64,000 bases of DNA from CAWAWP01 sp963841205 (GTDB lineage: Bacteria > Chloroflexota > Ktedonobacteria > Ktedonobacterales > JADMIN01): NCBI GenBank assembly GCA_963841205.1, contig CAWJCH010000012.1:124001-188000 (forward strand), in the 5' to 3' direction. Under the pieces are notes generated by a model. That model saw only the letters and a list, made by a program, of their open reading frames with translations, was not told where the DNA came from and ran no database searches. Position 1 is the first letter of the stretch, and each line of letters opens with the position of its first letter. Shown here one piece after another: positions 63,531-64,000 of the stretch. Made by a program: the position numbers and the translations under genes.

Positions 63531-64000
63531 TGAGCGGATTCGCGGTCTTCCGAGCGTCTCCTGGGAATCCTCGTTTCAGGAGGGTTGTGCGGGTCGTCCT
63601 GCCCCTGACACTGATCGCCGCCATCTTGCAGGCGGTGGTGCCCGGCTCTGCGGTGCGCGCGGCGCCAGCGCTGGCGACGCCGGCCTATGGGTGCAGCTCG
63701 CCGAGCGACTGCGTGTCGAAGATGACGCTGCCCGAGAAGGAAGGGCAGATGACCCAGGTGGAGAACGGCGCGTTCGCCAAGTCCGGCAACTCGATCACCG
63801 ACATCACGACGTACTTCATCGGCTCGGTGCTCAGCGGCGGCGGCGGTGGACCCAACGGGGCGTCGGGCGGCACCGCCACGCAGTGGGCGGACATGACCGA
63901 TAATTTCCAGAACTACGCGCTCCAGACCCGCCTGGGCATCCCCATCATCTACGGCGCCGACGCCGTGCATGGGCACAACAACGTCTACGGTGCGACGCTC
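63531..64000 (+). CDS. Exported GH3 beta-glucosidase, N-terminal part (3' end outside window)
   Basis: ATG 63531 has GGAGGGAG 6 nt upstream. The signal peptide RRVVRVVLPLTLIAAILQAV is followed by MTLPEKEGQMTQVENG, GSVLSGGGGGPNG, the helix QWADMTDNFQNYAL and TRLGIPIIYGADAVHGHNNV, the conserved entry to the GH3 (beta/alpha)8 domain. The catalytic Asp would lie further on, past the window end. It probably cleaves beta-glucosides or xylosides outside the cell. Confidence 0.9.

Noticed and set aside
1..64000. rRNA operons, intact tRNA genes, CRISPR arrays or a prophage
   Set aside because: I read both strands for these and saw none; only a tRNA-like fragment at 51159-51198.

Overview
The window is about 64 kb of high-GC DNA from an aerobic or facultative, heterotrophic bacterium. 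Many gene types seen here are common in terrestrial Chloroflexota: a large XRE/NB-ARC/LuxR regulator, an F420-type nitroreductase, coproporphyrin-type ferrochelatase, degraded ISAs1, ISL3, IS630, IS5 and TnpB elements, and AtuA-type acyl-CoA catabolism. That placement is inferred from gene content only; there is no rRNA or other strong phylogenetic marker in the window.

Layout. 1-3.2 kb is a decayed zone: the end of a methyltransferase gene, a complete but frameshifted ISAs1 element with its terminal repeats and target duplication, a truncated membrane gene and a truncated RadC domain. 3.2-9 kb is housekeeping: TPR protein, 7Fe ferredoxin, SWIM protein, trmD, and a PAS/histidine kinase plus OmpR-type regulator pair. 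9-23.7 kb reads rightward and holds a catabolic set: hydrolase, SDR, carboxyltransferase, cupin, acyl-CoA dehydrogenase, AtuA, the separate AtuA-like small protein, enoyl-CoA hydratase, biotin carboxylase/BCCP and AMP-ligase. Together these match the enzyme types of acyclic terpene utilisation (atu), or of leucine/isovalerate catabolism (liu). A roughly 2.1-kb remnant island with a catalytic-domain-less serine recombinase splits the small AtuA-like gene, and a second, intact but divergent version of that gene stands on the far side.

23.7-27.6 kb (minus) is the de novo NAD operon nadB-nadC-nadA, with a clear -10 box and a perfect 8-bp inverted repeat just after the predicted transcription start. 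27.8-30.6 kb holds an amidase and an exported C39-like cysteine peptidase. 30.6-36.7 kb (minus) holds a type III polyketide synthase, a membrane protein, a methyltransferase and a FAD monooxygenase (srsABC-like, probably making a modified phenolic lipid or pyrone), followed by an M20 amidohydrolase and ferrochelatase. Three perfect 13-bp tandem repeats lie directly upstream of the likely PKS promoter. 37.7-44.2 kb is carbohydrate catabolism: IolB, a mannonate-type SDR, a LarA-like nickel-pincer enzyme, a GH31 glycosidase and a PfkB kinase.

44.3-48.1 kb is a pile of dead insertion sequences (ISL3, IS630) and a frameshifted methyltransferase, followed by galT-galK. 50.8-51.7 kb is non-coding and contains a tRNA-like fragment, an 8-bp tandem repeat and two orphan ISL3 ends. 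After a quinone reductase, a deazaflavin nitroreductase and an MBL hydrolase comes a frameshifted XRE-ATPase-LuxR regulator, an NTF2-like protein, and a peroxiredoxin that lacks its peroxidatic cysteine. Then follow a TnpB element broken by one 14-bp duplication and two head-to-head IS5 pieces, and the window ends with an exported BNR-repeat (sialidase-like) protein and the start of an exported GH3 beta-glucosidase.

A recurring feature is damage by short tandem duplications (8-18 bp) and by runs of G or A. These explain many of the frameshifts seen.
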